A stretch of 64,000 bases of DNA from Agrostemma githago (lineage: Eukaryota; Streptophyta; Magnoliopsida; Caryophyllales; Caryophyllaceae): contig OY288251.1 in the NCBI GenBank assembly GCA_958450325.1, positions 63,381,666-63,445,665 of the forward strand, written 5' to 3'. Both the position numbers and the translations under genes were made by a program. Shown here piece after piece: positions 1 to 12,884 of this stretch (positions within the stretch are counted from its first letter, which is position 1; every line of letters starts with the position of its first letter). A model generated the notes under the pieces. It saw only the letters and a list, made by a program, of their open reading frames with translations, was not told where the DNA came from and made no database searches.

Positions 1-7
1 AAAACCG

Positions 8-3000
8 GTGGCCGTGGCCGTTAAACTAACAATCATAACGGGCCCAATCGAAAAAGAACTGGAGTTCCAGGTGATCGATGTCACCTCATCCTTCAACTTA
101 CTACTAGGAAGGTCTTGGATCCATGCAGTCAAGGCTGTGTCCTCTACTCTCCCCCGAAAAGTCAAGATGCCACTTCGGGACGGTGTCATCACTCTAGAAG
201 CAACTCCCATTACTGTGGCAAGCTGCAATGCTACGGGCCGGGCCGACCCACGGGGATTCGATTTCGTGGGCATGATTGAAGAAGAATATCTCTTCAGGCC
301 TTACTTCACAACTAGGATCGACACGAAGCTACAAAACTTGGGCTATATACCGGGAGCTACCTCGAGGCCAAATCTTCCGGCTGGGAAGATTATCGAGGTC
401 CTGAACGACGGTGAATCACAGTTCGGGCTGGGGTATGCCATAACCCCGGAAAATGTGGTTCGGGCCGGTATCCACAAGGCCATCAACATCCTCAAGGGTA
501 CTTACATAGGCCCTTATAGCCCGAAGTTAACTGACTATTTCGTCACTCCAGTTTTCGAAGCTATCCAAGTGGGCCTCTACCAATCCACCATCACATATCT
601 CGAGACCAAAACGGCTCGGGAATGCAATTTCATCCCCGATGATATATTCACCCTTGTTCAAGCTGGGTCCAAGGAAGGGGAGAACAACTCCGAGCCCGTG
701 CTGGGGCTCCTATTTGGAGAAGACAAGGTCGTCCCCACTCCAAAAGATGATTTGGTCAATCTCATCCTCCGCAGCGATCGGTTTGACCCAACCAAGCTAA
801 TCACCGAAGTCGGTGCAGACACCGGGAAATGGGCCTGGAGGAAAACCATCAAGTGGACCGACAGCCAAGGACAGACCTACAAGCTGACCACCGGCGAGGG
901 AGACATGCCGGATACCGAATCCGAGTCAGAGTCAGAGTCAGAGTCGGAGTCTGAGTCCAAGTCTAGAGGGTCTGGTGCTAGAGTCGAGTCTGTAACCCCT
1001 CTTCCCTTAGCCACTTCCACTGAGGTCTCGGGGCCTGTCCCAAGACCTCTCCCTATCCCGCCACTGACCAACGAGCATATGGCCACTCTATTCGAGCTTT
1101 TCTCAAAATTTACCATTAATAATAATAATAACGAAAACCGTTCTGCTTACGACTTGTCTTATTTCCAAAATTCTCTCGATTTCAAAAGTTTTATATGCAA
1201 TGACATTGAGAAACCCGACGAACAGGTACCTCTGCCTCCGCATCTAATCGAGCAGCTCGAACAAAGGGAATCCCGAGAACCGGTAATCGAAGAAACCAAG
1301 TCCATCAATGTGGGAACCACTTTAGAGCCCCAGATGCTTAAGTTGGGCCTATCCTTAGATCCAGAGGAGAGAAAACAATTCGCAGACCTCCTCCAGAAAT
1401 TCAAAGACGTTTCGCATGGTCCTACAAGGACATGCCGGGAATAGATCGGGAAATAGCTGAACACCGAATACCCATCAAAGATGGGTGTAAACCGGTAAAA
1501 CAGAAACTCCGAAGAATGAGGCCCGAATGGTCTCTCAGAGTCAAAGAAGAAGTCAACAAGCAATTCAAAGCGGGCTTTATACAAGTGTCTGAATATCCAG
1601 ACTGGGTCGCAAACATCGTGCCGGTACCCAAGAAGGACGGCAAGGTGCGGGTATGTGTGGACTTCCGGGACCTTAACAAGGCTAGCCCAAAAGATGATTT
1701 CCCGTTACCACATATCGACGTACTGGTAGATAACACGGCCGATCATGCCCTTCTATCATTCATGGATGGGTATGCCGGATACAATCAAATTAAAATGGCA
1801 GAAGAGGATATGAGTAAGACCACCTTCATTACACCTTGGGGTACTTACTGTTACACTGTTATGCCATTTGGGCTCATCAATGCCGGGGCCACTTATCAGC
1901 GAACCGCCACTACTTTACTACACGATATGATGCACAAAGAAGTGGAGGTCTATGTGGACGACATGATCGTCAAGTCCAAAGATCGGAGTGGGCACATCGC
2001 GGCCTAAGAAAATTCTTTACCCGACTGCGCAAATACAATATGAGACTGAACCCTCAAAAGTGTAGCTTCGAGGTAACATCAGGAAAATTACTGGGCCATA
2101 TCGTTAGCCAACGCGGCATCGAGGTCGACCCAGCTAAAATCAAAGCCATCACCGAGAGGCAACCACCCAAAACCGAAAAAGAAATAAGGGGGTTTCTTGG
2201 GAAAGTCCAGTACATCAGCCGGTTCATTTCAAAACTAACCATGGTATGTGAGCCCATTTTCAAAAAACTGAAGATAGGAGAACGAACACTGTGGGACGAC
2301 AAATGTCAAGCGGCTTTTGACAAAATCAAGGAGATCCTGTCTGCACCGCCGGTATTAATGCCACCTCAACCCGGTTTGCCTTTGTCGTTATACCTAACAA
2401 CGACCGAGACAGCCATGGGGGCTATGCTGGCCCAGACAGTCGACTCAGAAGAACGAGCTATTTACTACATCAGTAAAAAGTTCCTAGAATACGAATGCAA
2501 GTATACAATGCTCGAGATAACGTGCTTATCTTTAGTTTGGGCCACTAAAAAGCTCCGACATTACATGCTCAGTCACGAGGTACATGTATTATCCAAAATG
2601 GATCCTATCAAATACCTGTTCGAGAAGCCCATCCTCAATGGCAGGATGTCCATATGGACATTAATGTTATCTGAGTTTGACCTCAAATTTGTACCATTAA
2701 AAGCCATCAAAGGCCGGGTAGTGGCAGAATTTCTCGCCGATGGCCCAATATCCGAAGAGGGCCACACCGATACCTGGGCCTTTCCTGATAAAGACATATT
2801 CCATACCGATACTGAAACATGGGATTTGTATTTTGATGGGGCATCCAACTTTCGAGGATTCGGGGTCGAGATTCTGTTAATCTCACCACAAGAAGAACAC
2901 ACCCCGTTATCCATCAAATTGGACTTTGACGTGACCAATAACGCGGCCGAATATGAAGCATGCATTCACGGGTTGCAAGCCGCCGCTGATTTAGGGGTAA

Positions 3001-3386
3001 CAAACCTCCGAGTCCACGGCGACTCATCACTGGTTATCAATCAAGCTCTCCAAAAATGGAAAACTCGAAACGCCAATCTCATGGCTTACCAAGCACGAGT
3101 AAGGGTTCTAGAGAAACAATTCCAGAAGGTGGAATATATCTACCTGCCCCGGGAGGAGAATCAATTTGCAGATGCGCTTTCCAAATTAGCATCCCTGCTA
3201 AATATCCCGAAACATCTAACCAGCATGCCAATCTGCGTCGAAAGGCGGTCCGAGCCGGCGTATGTACACGCCATCCAGGACATCGAGCTAACTGACCCAG
3301 AACCTTGGTATCAAGCCATACTAACCTACTTGGCAACGGGAGATTATCCCCCGGGAACTGAAAACCGGGCCAAGAAATCAAGGTGA
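8..3386 (+). pseudogene. Ty3/gypsy (Tat-type) pol fragment with two RNase H domains
   Basis: The protein runs, in order, from the end of an aspartic protease (LLGRSWIH near residue 33) through a linker with a serine-glutamate repeat (about 920-960), reverse transcriptase (YVDDMIV near 1951-1971), a gypsy RNase H, and a second archaeal-type RNase H (2818-3170) whose acidic residues are visible in DGAS, AAEYE, GDSS and ADAL. The extra RNase H is a known mark of the Tat lineage (Retand, Ogre). The frame is broken twice, each by what looks like one missing base: near 1410, just before MPGIDREIAEH, and near 2005, just after SGHIAA. The 5' part (gag and protease active site) lies outside the window. 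The 3' end stops abruptly at about 3386 with no integrase, and the sequence changes to AT-rich DNA. It is a dead fragment. The lineage call is family knowledge; the breaks are seen directly. Confidence 0.9.
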
Positions 3387-3885
3387 CACGTGAACTTTAG
3401 GTATGACATATGGATTTTTAGGCGTGACTCAAGGCTTTTAGGGTCGTGTTCTAGTCCGTTTCTCGTACAAACGTCTTTCTTTCTTTCTTAAAAAGTTGAA
3501 ATATAAGGTTACGGAATTAAAATAATGGAAAACGTAAAATTTATTTTTAAAAAGAAATTTGTGAGACGGTAAATAATATTATGGGACAATTATAAGTAAT
3601 CACTATTTTAAGAATTCGATAAATTATTTTTAAATTTTTACGAGACGAGAAAATGTTAAAACGACAGGTCAATATTAAAAATATTTTTGAGTTTTAAACT
3701 TTATTTAACAAAAGATAAATTTTTAATAACTCGATAAATAAATTTTCATATTTTTATAACGGAATAATTTTTAATTTAACGAAAATAGAATATTTTATTT
3801 ACGAAAATAAAATTTTCAAACGTTAAACTTGGTATAAATAAATGTTTAAAATTTTAACTCTATTTGAAAAATACGGGGTGTTACA
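3387..3885 (+). mobile_element. AT-rich LTR 3' fragment ending GGGGTGTTACA
   Basis: No coding potential. The stretch is AT-rich and ends in GGGGTGTTACA at 3875-3885, the usual 3' terminus of chromovirus-type Ty3/gypsy LTRs whose 5' end is TGTAACACC. No TGTAACACC start is present at the left, so this is a 5'-truncated LTR lying between the Tat fragment and an Athila-like LTR. The family assignment rests only on the terminal motif. Confidence 0.45.
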
Positions 3886-4118
3886 ATTATCGTCATATTT
3901 TGAGTACTTCTCGCATTAGCGTCCCTCTTGTGCGTTTTACGTGTTTTTGGTAGTTTTTCTATCAATTTTGATAGGATTTGGCACCGAAATCACGATCGAG
4001 CTTCCACGAGCACATGAGAAGGGAATACCGTCCAAAGAGCAAAGCACACAACTTAAAGTTTAAAGCCATCCAATCAATCGACGAAGAATGAGACAAGGAA
4101 AGAGGCCAAAAAAATTGA

Positions 4119-4350
4119 CTGGGTGAAATTTCACCCGATAAAGTACCACCGGGCGAAATTTCACCCGACGGTAAAATGCCTCCCCGAAGATTTACCGAGC
4201 TTCCTCACTGGGCGAAATTTTGCCCACCGGGTGAAATTTCGTCCGATAGAGAAAAGCGCCGAAAACCGCAAAATGAGAAGAAAATCTCACCGGGCGAAAT
4301 TTCACCCGGTGGGATTAATTCGTCAAACCGCAGGGCGAAGTTTCACCCCA
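4119..4350. repeat. Array of GGGYGAAATTTCACCC palindromes in the LTR
   Basis: At least six copies of a 16-base near-palindrome (core GGGCGAAATTTCACCC, with variants) are spaced 20-60 bases apart, starting near 4119 and ending near 4349. Each could fold as a hairpin or present a symmetric protein-binding site. The array lies about 80-300 bases upstream of the TATA-like box, so it is in the presumed U3 promoter region. Confidence 0.85.
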
Positions 4351-4702
4351 TGAAGATGCAAAGGGTGATTGTCTCACTAATGAAGCAAAAGTTGGATTTG
4401 GGCTTTAGGTTAAGAAGACCCATTATGACATTACTATATATACATCTACCCTAGTTTGTTGCCCAAGCAAGTAGTCATATTCCATCATTAGTGTAAGTAG
4501 AGTAGAGGCTTCCATTAGTTTAGTTCCTCTATCATATTACACATCCATTAGTAGTAGTAATCTAGTAGTTTTCTTAGTAGTTCTCTATAATTCTTGTAGT
4601 AATTTAGTAGTAGATCTACTTAGTTTCCATCAAAAAAATTCTAGATTTCAAGTTTGTAGAATATTATTTCCAGTTTTATTTGAAGATTTGTGGGTTTATT
4701 GA

Positions 4703-5095
4703 GAATTTTTTTTCAAAATAATGCTCTTAAATAAAATTATTATCGTTTCGGGTCGGATTGAAAACTAATTAACAAAATGGTGCTCTGGTAGGTTCGGATT
4801 GAGCTTCGTTTCTATGCGAAGCCAACCCGCCAAGCGCAATGGCGTGTCTTCCCGATTAAATAGATGACCAAAAAAAAAAATTATTACTGGCAATGGCGGG
4901 TTTGTCTTCAATAACCCGCCATTGCCAATGGCGGGTTCAGATGTCGTAGCTTATGCCCAAACAACACAATAAGTCTGGAATATACCTGCTAAGACCCGCC
5001 ATTGGGAGTGGCGTTTTAATGAAGACAAACCCGCCACTCCCAATGGCGGGTTAGAGTGTAATTTTTTTTTTGCTTTGATTTTCCATCCTTTGCCT
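4703..5095 (+). repeat. MULE left terminal inverted repeat
   Basis: About 390 bases matching, in inverse orientation, the right end at about 12885-13296. It contains several palindromes built on AACCCGCCATTG / CAATGGCGGGTT (4906-5052), which make nested hairpins within the TIR. The inner boundary was judged by eye where the match fades, near the run of T and the GCTTTGATTTTCC block. Confidence 0.85.
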
Positions 5096-5378
5096 TTACA
5101 TTTATTCATCACACACTACTCACTCATTCATTCATTCGGGTTGTAGTTGTATAATGGATGCGAAATTAAGTTATGACGAGTGATAACCAAAAAAATAAAC
5201 CCACACATGAAATAAAATCCGAAGATTGAAATAACATAGGTTTAACAATCTAAAAAGTTTAACCAAACCGAAATTAAAGACCGGTATCTTGGATAATTTG
5301 ATGGCACGAGGAGTGGATTTTAATTTAATACAAATAACATTAAGTTTAACCTAAGAAATAAAACTAAACACAAGCAGT

Positions 5379-7212
5379 CTATTTTTTCTTCCTCTTGAAT
5401 TTGTTCAACAAGCGCTTTCCCCTTGAAGGTTGAGGAGTGTCTCGCTCATGCACGGGTGACATTGACGTTGTGCGACGAGGATTTCGGCGTAGTTCCCTCA
5501 ACGTGATGTTTTCATCAAGATCTATTGAACTAACGCTGTGACGACCTCGGCTTGAGCCTCCTTCACTTGCTTGTTCGTTACGTTGGAGAGGTTGGAGGAG
5601 ATAGTCATATCCCGTATTTTGAAGGGATTGGGAGGAGTAGTCTCTAATATTTGTCATCGTTGAACGGTAGCTGTCAAGAATCTCGGGAGGCATGTCTTGT
5701 ATCACCTTGTCGCTCGTTGCATGGAGATTAGCAAATCCATGTGCCTGAATAATTAATATATTAGTTCAATTGAAGTTGAGTATGATAGTAAATGATTATG
5801 TAATATGAAAAATGAAAAAAAAAACTTACAAAATATTGGGAAACTCCGGTTTACGGTTGATGGGCTACTTGCTGACTGAAAGGACTGATGAAGAGACGAG
5901 TGTGTTGTCGATAACAAACCATGTACGGGTCATAGTACGATAACCTAGTCTCATCGACTGACACACAAGCACATCGGAGTTGGTCCTTCATCCTCCATAT
6001 TGTCACGTGAGGACTGTGCTTATCCAACCAATCTGTTGAATGACTACCCGTCTTCCTTGACTTGTGTAACTTCAATTCCGTATCGGGTACTCTCGGAATC
6101 TCTTGCTTGCACCCAAATTGGCGCATCACCCTATTAGGGTAATGCCACTCAACAATGTTATAGCAAATTAATGGAGCTACAACAAGCCAATCAACAGAGT
6201 CAGCTGTGCAATCTTCGGGCAGGAATGAAAGAATTTGTGGGGTATAAGGTTGCCATGTGAATTGATCATCAGTCATAGTATCCAAGGCATTCCTGTACCC
6301 CGTTAGTGTTGTCGTCCCTTCCGACCTTTTTCAGTTCACACTCATCCACTTACGACCTAAAGAATCAACCCGTAGTTCATGCTGTGAACCTAATGGGTAT
6401 GCCCCATGGTGAGTTGGAGCATCACGAGGACCCATTATGTGTGGTCTCCCTATTGATAACCGTTCCCATGCCCATAATTGTAACAACACTAGTGGTCCTG
6501 ATATGCCTCGAGCCTTGATGGAGCTAACTGTGCACAAATTCCGATATAACGTGGCTAGTACGACACTTCCCCAAGAGTAGTCATCCACTTTTGACAAGTC
6601 ACCCAACAGTGGCAAATAAATGACAGAGATGTCATTGCCGCTCTTGTCCGGAAACATAACGGTTCCGATTAAGATTATCAAGTAGGCTCTCACATAGCAA
6701 TGAAGAGTTAGTGGGTTTGCATCACCTGGTAAGTCTCTGAAATTGTCCGTCAACCACTTAATCTTCAAAGATGACCCGTCGATGTCATTTGGGCCCGGAG
6801 TTTTGCCTAAGACATTACCAATTTCCTCAACCAAATTATAATTGCTAGCACCACTTACTATCTCCCCCCTAATTTTCAAATCGAGTAGGACCTGAACATC
6901 TCGCAAGGTCACAGTGACTTCCCCAACAGTCAAATGGAAAGTGTGTGTCTCTTGCCTCCAACGCTCTACCAAAGCACTTATTAAATCAACATTCAATTTC
7001 ATACCTACTAATCTATGAATATAATAAAATTGTGTTTGCCTAATGCAATCCACTACACGATCATCTACCTTAAACCCCTCGTGCCATTGCAAATGCGCCC
7101 TACATCTGAGAGGGCCTAGTTCCGTCCCCTCCCATATAGCCGTGCTCCTGTGATTCTCTTGAAGTTTGAGAAGGGTTGGAATCATTGGCCCTGGATGTAG
7201 ATGGTGTTCCAT
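5379..7212 (-). pseudogene. Plant mobile domain (PMD, MAIN/MAIL-like) gene in the MULE
   Basis: The protein beginning MEHHLHPGPM at 7212 matches the plant mobile domain (aminotransferase-like, PF10536): LRCRAHLQWHEGF, FYYIHRLVGMKLNVDLIS, then ERWRQETHTFHL and VTLRDVQVLLDLKI. This family includes the nuclear proteins MAIN and MAIL1 and also occurs inside transposons. Two in-frame stops break it: TGA at 6331-6333 and TAA at 5851-5853. The frame is otherwise kept to a donor after 5830, across a small 85-base intron (5745-5829), and into a last exon 5744-5379 that ends in a basic tail (LLNKFKRKKK). The C-terminal exon is unlike the domain itself and has no recognised function. It lies about 130 bases downstream of the transposase and on the same strand. 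It is probably inactive, unless the stops are bypassed. Confidence 0.85.
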
Positions 7213-7780
7213 TATCCCTGCGTATATGTGAATGAAAAAATTTGTTAAATACTAACGGTTTAAGAAATCATAATCGTAAATTTTATTTTCACAACGTACA
7301 CATACATGAAACAAAAGAAAAAGCGATTAAAAAAAATTAAATTTACCCTTGTGTGTTGTCCAATCTCAGCGGACATGTTTTCTTATTGTGACCTTTGCCA
7401 CGACATAAGCTACAAGTCTTTGTTGACCTAATCGTCTTATCCATTTCATTTCTAAACCGTTTTGAAACTGGTCTTCCTCTTCCCCTTTTATTCGTTTCGT
7501 CACACACTATTTTCACTCCATTATAAGGTCTCCAGTAAGCTTCATCCTTCAATGGTCGAAATCTGGGAGCATACGACGCTTCATGTTCCACCGTGGTATA
7601 TTAATTGTCAACGAACTGACCAGCATTTAACCCCATGGATGAACATACCACGTAAACATGAGAACATGGGTACTTATATGTTTGCATTTTGTTACAAGTG
7701 CATGTTCGATTCTTGATAGCCACTGTATGTAAATTATTCCCATGACTTGCATTTCTTTTGCCTTTTTCGGTACTCACTTG

Positions 7781-10212
7781 TGTGGACATGACATAGGTCC
7801 ACCCCGACGCGGCCACGCGCGGGTTTGGGGAGGCGAATGAATCTCCATATGAGATGGTCAAATTGAAATTTAAATCGAAGTTGGAGTCGCCACCGAATTT
7901 TATGGTTATTCGGAACCGTTCGAGCCCACTCTATGTCGTAGTGGGCCGTGTACAAAATACGGCCCATTTCCGATGTCAGAGTTTATTGGGCTCGTCCCTT
8001 TGCAGTTCGATATAGATGCCGACTTGAGCGGTTAATCGTATATTGAATGACTCTCGTTGCCAATGGTTTCGGACATCCGGAAACCACGGTTCTGAGTAAG
8101 GGGTGAGGGTACGTGTTGGGAAGTTCACTAAGAACACCCAACCCCGCCCGCACATTAGCGGCCTCTACTAGGATATCGAATGATTTTTTAATACGCGCGT
8201 TAGTTGAACGATGAATGATATGCAAACATTGTTTTCCTAAGTATGTGAGGAATTGAACGGGTTGCTAAGTCGGTTTAATGCATGAAAAATTAACGTTGAA
8301 GTTGAATTTAGCATGTGAGATTCGTTTTAGTATAATAAAACAAATGAGATAAAAAAGATGAATTTGCTACAAGATGAACAAACGAGTTAGTATCGATTTG
8401 TAAATAATAATATAGCAAATAAAATAAACGAGATCGAGAAAAACAAATATTAATCGAAATCTGAAAAATATTGTTGAAAAGACGTTGTTTTGTATAAAAA
8501 ACGATGTCCGAAAAAAATATAAAAAAGAACGAAAAAAGTGTGTCGGGACAGCCGGCCGCGCGGCTCGCCCGGGGCGCCGGCGGGTCGCGTGACGGCCTAT
8601 TTTCGAAAGCGGTTTTTTGAAAACTCGATGATTAAATCGCGTATGAATATTGCATAATTCGTACTCGATTTAATATTTTCGATATTCGTTATATTCGATA
8701 ATTGACTACGAAATCAATATCAAATACTTGGAATAGTTTTAGAAAAGATGTAAATTTTAGAAATCGTTTCGTAGAATAAATAATAAAACGAACGAAAAAG
8801 CTAAAAAAAACGATCCGGGTTTCAGGCCCGTGCGCGAGTCGCCTGGGCGTGGCGCGACTCGCGTGCGGGTCTGTCCGGTTTTTATTTTTTGTTCGAAATT
8901 GTTATTTTGATAAATCGCGTACAAAATATGAATTAATTTGTATTCGATTTATGTTTTCGATATTCGTCATACCCGATATTCGATTATGAAATCGATATCG
9001 AATATTCGGAATGGTTAAAAAAAGGTTTTATAAAATTGTTTGAAAAAAAGAATTTGAACGAAGAAAAGATGTAACGATTTTTAATATCATCGAGATCTTA
9101 ATATAATTCTTTTTGATACAATATTCGATTATAGAAAATCGATATCATATTTTTAAGAATGTTTGTTATGAAAATAGTTTTTTGTTAATATCGATATTAG
9201 AAAAATAAAACGACGCTTGACCCGTAAAAGGAAAAAAACGACGAGGAAGAGAAGAGAAGAAAAGGAGAAATCGGGTTTAGTACACCCTCAACCTACATGC
9301 TTTTGTTAACTCGGATCAGGGCTCGTCAGAATGTGGCTAGGCACGGGAGCGTCGAGGCAATGTCGGTCGGACTAGGGTGGCTCGGTGTCGGTGAAGGTGA
9401 CGGGTGAAGGGTGTCGGGTATCGGGACCGGTTTCCTTCGGGTTTGGATGTACTATCGGTTTCTCGATGCTAAGGAATTATGTGTGTGTTATGATATTTTC
9501 TGACTTCTCTCAGGAATTCTGTCTATATGATAGGATGTTTTCTGATGTTAATATTTGATGTCGATAATCAATGTGTGTATTGCTAATAATTGGTGTCCCT
9601 AAAGTGTTGATGGGAGGTCCTATTTATAGGGGTTTCCGACCTTGACTTAGGAGAGATGTGTTTGAACTAGAATTACCGCTTGGGTAAGAAGCTGAGGAGA
9701 ACGAGAATTCCGTTTTCTTGTGAGGGAAGAAAAGGAGTCTCGGCTGGTTCATGCTACTCGGCCGAGTGTTTTGCACTCGGTTGGGTGTTTGAATCGGTTT
9801 TCGGATAGGATTCCTACTTGAGATCGAATTCCATCCTTAAACGGATTTGTTTATTATTTTATGTGGCTGATTTTTGTGGAGTTGGAGTCCGAATAGGACA
9901 CGTGAGACATCACGGTCGGTCCACAAGTCTCGGGAAATATCTTTGACCGGGTTTTGACTCGGTTGCTAAAAGACGGTTTTACCCCTGGTGTCGGATTCGA
10001 CCCAAATTAGCGTTATTTGACTCGAAACGACCCACTGAGCCTGAATTTGAGGTTGGTTTTGTGAGATTTGTACTCCTTAAAAAGCCCAAGCTAAATATCC
10101 ATGATTTCGAGCCCATTTTCGAGTACGTTAAAGCATGTTTGCGTCCGATCATCATCGGGTGTTTGTCGGAAACTACTATAGACACCTGGCGGTCAAAATG
10201 TGGGTGTCTACA
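7781..10212 (-). mobile_element. Solo LTR (Ty3/gypsy type) inside MULE transposase
   Basis: The left end is TGTGGACATG and the right end GGTGTCTACA, flanked by a perfect 5-bp duplication ACTTG (7776-7780 and 10213-10217). The minus orientation is inferred from a CTATAAATAG box at 9619-9630 read on that strand, which starts the LTR with TGTAGACACC. The sequence GGTGGCGACTCC near the other end is also typical of Tat-type gypsy elements. There is no internal region and no second LTR, so this is the product of LTR-LTR recombination. Three more copies are nested at 47643-55341. Confidence 0.93.
9619..9630 (-). promoter_or_regulatory. TATA-like box of the solo LTR
   Basis: CCTATAAATAGG on the minus strand. 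Equivalent boxes occur at the same place in the other three copies (about 51000, 52370 and 54808), which supports the assigned orientation and marks the likely R start. Confidence 0.6.
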
Positions 10213-12197
10213 ACTTGGTATATCCCTTCTTCCCGATCAAATGACACAACTGAATGGTAGGCGGCTTTTTCACTAATTACATCCAATTCTTTGGTGTTTT
10301 TCTCACTATAAAGATGTCCTTCCAATAAACGTGATTTTGCCCATTCACGTTGATTAACGAAATAGGCATTAACCCTATAAAATACACACTTCACAAGGGC
10401 GGTTATTGGTAGAAACCGTGCTCCCTTCAAGACATTATTAAAAGACTCCGCCAAATTTGTGGTCAAAATACTGTACCTATGACCGCCATCATGACAAATG
10501 GACCACTTCTCGACACCGATTTCATTGACATAATGCCTAATTTCCCTATTCAATTGAGCAAGCCGAATATAACCTATGTCAAATTTTTTAGCTTGTAGTT
10601 TCATTGCCGTTGACCCGAAGAGATTCTTCACTTGAACATTCTTACATCTTTTATGGACATTAGATGCTAAATGACGAATGCAAAGCCTATGATAGGCATA
10701 AGGTTCCTCCCATTGACTACCAACTTCGTTCATAGCGCCCATTATACCCGCATGTCTATCGGAGATGACACATAATCCGTCTCTTTTGGTGACATAAGTC
10801 CTAATAAAAGACATAAACCAAGGCCAACTCTCCGTATTTTCTGACTCAACAATCGCGAAGGGAAGTGGAAATATTTGGTTGTTTGCATCAACTCCTATAG
10901 CGGTCAACACCACTCCTTTGAACTTACCATACAAGTGAGTTTCATCAACGGTGATAATAGGGCGACAATGTTCAAATCCATCAATACTTGGTTTGAAGGC
11001 CCAAAAAACTCGTTGAAATATTCGAACATTCGGGATATTCGTGGGTCTAGTCGACCACTAAACAATTGTGCCGGGATTAGATTCTTTTAAACCTTCCAAA
11101 AAACGAGGAAGCATCTCGTAGGATTCTTCCCAACCCCCAAAAATGTCACTAATTGCTCTTTGTTTTGCATTCCAAGCTTTCATCTTAGTTATTGTGTACC
11201 CAAATTTGTCTCTCATGTACTCCACAATAACGGACACCTTAATACCCCAATCGGCCTCAACAAGGTTTCGAATCGCTTGGCTAATGAACCCTTGTTTCAA
11301 ATTCATATGGTCTCTAGGAACGGTGTTACCGACACAAGAAGTTTCATGACGACCATTGTACGTGACAATGGTAAAGGATTGTGAGTGAAAATCTTTTTGT
11401 GTGGCCCTTAGTCTCCATTTACAAGGGGAAGGTGATCGACCACATTTGAAGGTTACCGTGTGAGGCTTAGATTCTGCAACTTTGAAAAATTGATTTCGTT
11501 GCACACTATATAATGTCACTTCATCTATCACCGACATTTTGTTTGAAAACACTTGACCTTTAGCAAACTCATTCCCTTGCTCATAACGAACTAAAGATTC
11601 CCATGTCCTCCAATCATTCAACTCATTCCCTTCTAGTTTTCCAACATTGTTATACTCTACAATTGGTGCACTAGCATCAACATCATCAACATCGTCATCT
11701 CCTTCATCAACATTAAGTGTTTCATACTCCTCATCAACCTCATCGCCCTCTATATGACCATCAAATACACCGACATTTATATCATTACTAGTAAGGGATA
11801 CGTATTGACCAACGTCATCTAACGCCAAAGGAAGCCTAGGTGTCGGCACATTTGGTGTGGGCACAACAAAGGAAGTAGTGGACAACTCAACAAATATGTC
11901 CATGGATGGAGAAATTGAATGACGAACACTTGCCCATAACGCCCTTAATGCAACATCATTGTTAAGGGGTACAACTTTAAAACATCCTGAACTGGGATAT
12001 TTCATTTTGACAATCAATTGAGCACTCGTTCTATCAACATCAATCCCCTTGTATATCTCGTCAACTAATTCACCGTAACTCATTTTTGTACTAGCTAAAA
12101 CGAAATAGTGTGACCCTCCTCTATATGTTACACATCCATTTTGCTCCAGTATTTCTCCATCCCAATAACACATTAGTGGATAATCAATAATGTCCAT

Positions 12198-12884
12198 TCT
12201 ATAAATAAAAATTAATTAGCAAAACACAACTAAAAAAACAAAAATAAACAACAATTTTCTCTAATTTAATACATCACAATATGAGCCATACACCTTAATT
12301 ACCAAATATTAACCTAAATTAAACTTAACAATTACATTAACAACCTCCCTTAATAACCCCATCTTTGTAGTAAAATACCAAAAAAATTGATTTTCTAATA
12401 TCTATTAACTAAAAAAACAAATTATTCAAACTACTAATTTAACTCATAAAATATATATTTGATTCTTACAAACTACTTAAACCACACATAATTTCCCACC
12501 ACACAAACAATGGAATTTTCCCAAAAAAAAACTTAGGGTTTCAAATTTGGGAATTTTTTCTATTAATGCAAAAATAAACATCTAAATTGTAAATCTAACA
12601 ACTAATCAAAGAAAATAAAGAGCTTTAAGCATAATTTATGAAGATATAAACTTATTATAACAACAAAATCAAATAAAATTGGAACAATTAGTTGAATTAT
12701 ACCTTGCTAATTATGAAATTAAGTGTAGAGGTTCGCCGGAAGTGCTGCCGGAAGTGACGCCGGAGTAGGTGAGTAATAATGGAGGATGAGTGATTGAGTA
12801 TGAGTGAGTAGAGAGTGAGTAGAGAGTGCTATGAGTAAAGAGTGGTGGGGGTGAGCGAGTAAAGAGGGTCGCGTGTTGGGTGTG
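12198..12884. other. MULE 5' non-coding region, AT-rich
   Basis: This lies between the transposase start and the right inverted repeat. It is AT-rich with no coding signal. Near 12780-12850 there is a GAGTGAGTAGAGAGTG-type repeat. It presumably holds the transposase promoter and leader. Confidence 0.6.

Larger units (their letters stand above)
7343..12197 (-). pseudogene. MULE transposase, broken by stops and a solo LTR
   Basis: The N-terminal part (MDIIDYPLMCYWDGE at 12197) leads into a MuDR-type DNA-binding region (FKCGRSPSPCKWRLRATQ) and the MULE catalytic core: TVDETHLYGKFKG (about 10950), VISDRHAGIMGAMNE and NLAESFN, which supply the expected D, D and E. After the LTR, the last part has a SWIM zinc finger (CTCNKMQTYKYPCSHV), an RGRP AT-hook-like motif, and a CCHC zinc knuckle (CSLCRGKGHNKKTC). 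Breaks: an in-frame TAG at 11058-11060, a TAA at 7601-7603, and insertion of a 2432-base solo LTR at 7781-10212 with target duplication ACTTG. Without the LTR the two halves would join in the region between the catalytic core and the SWIM finger. The element therefore cannot supply its own transposase. Confidence 0.92.

Noticed and set aside
877..1116. Minus-strand serine/aspartate-rich frame
   Set aside because: Mirror image of the Ser-Glu repeat of the Tat polyprotein on the plus strand.
4120..4350. CRISPR-like spaced repeats
   Set aside because: Plant LTR context, palindromic units of unequal spacing and no cas genes; not a CRISPR array.
7462..7716. Plus-strand frame opposite the transposase SWIM finger
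   Set aside because: Antisense shadow of the transposase; no recognisable domain.
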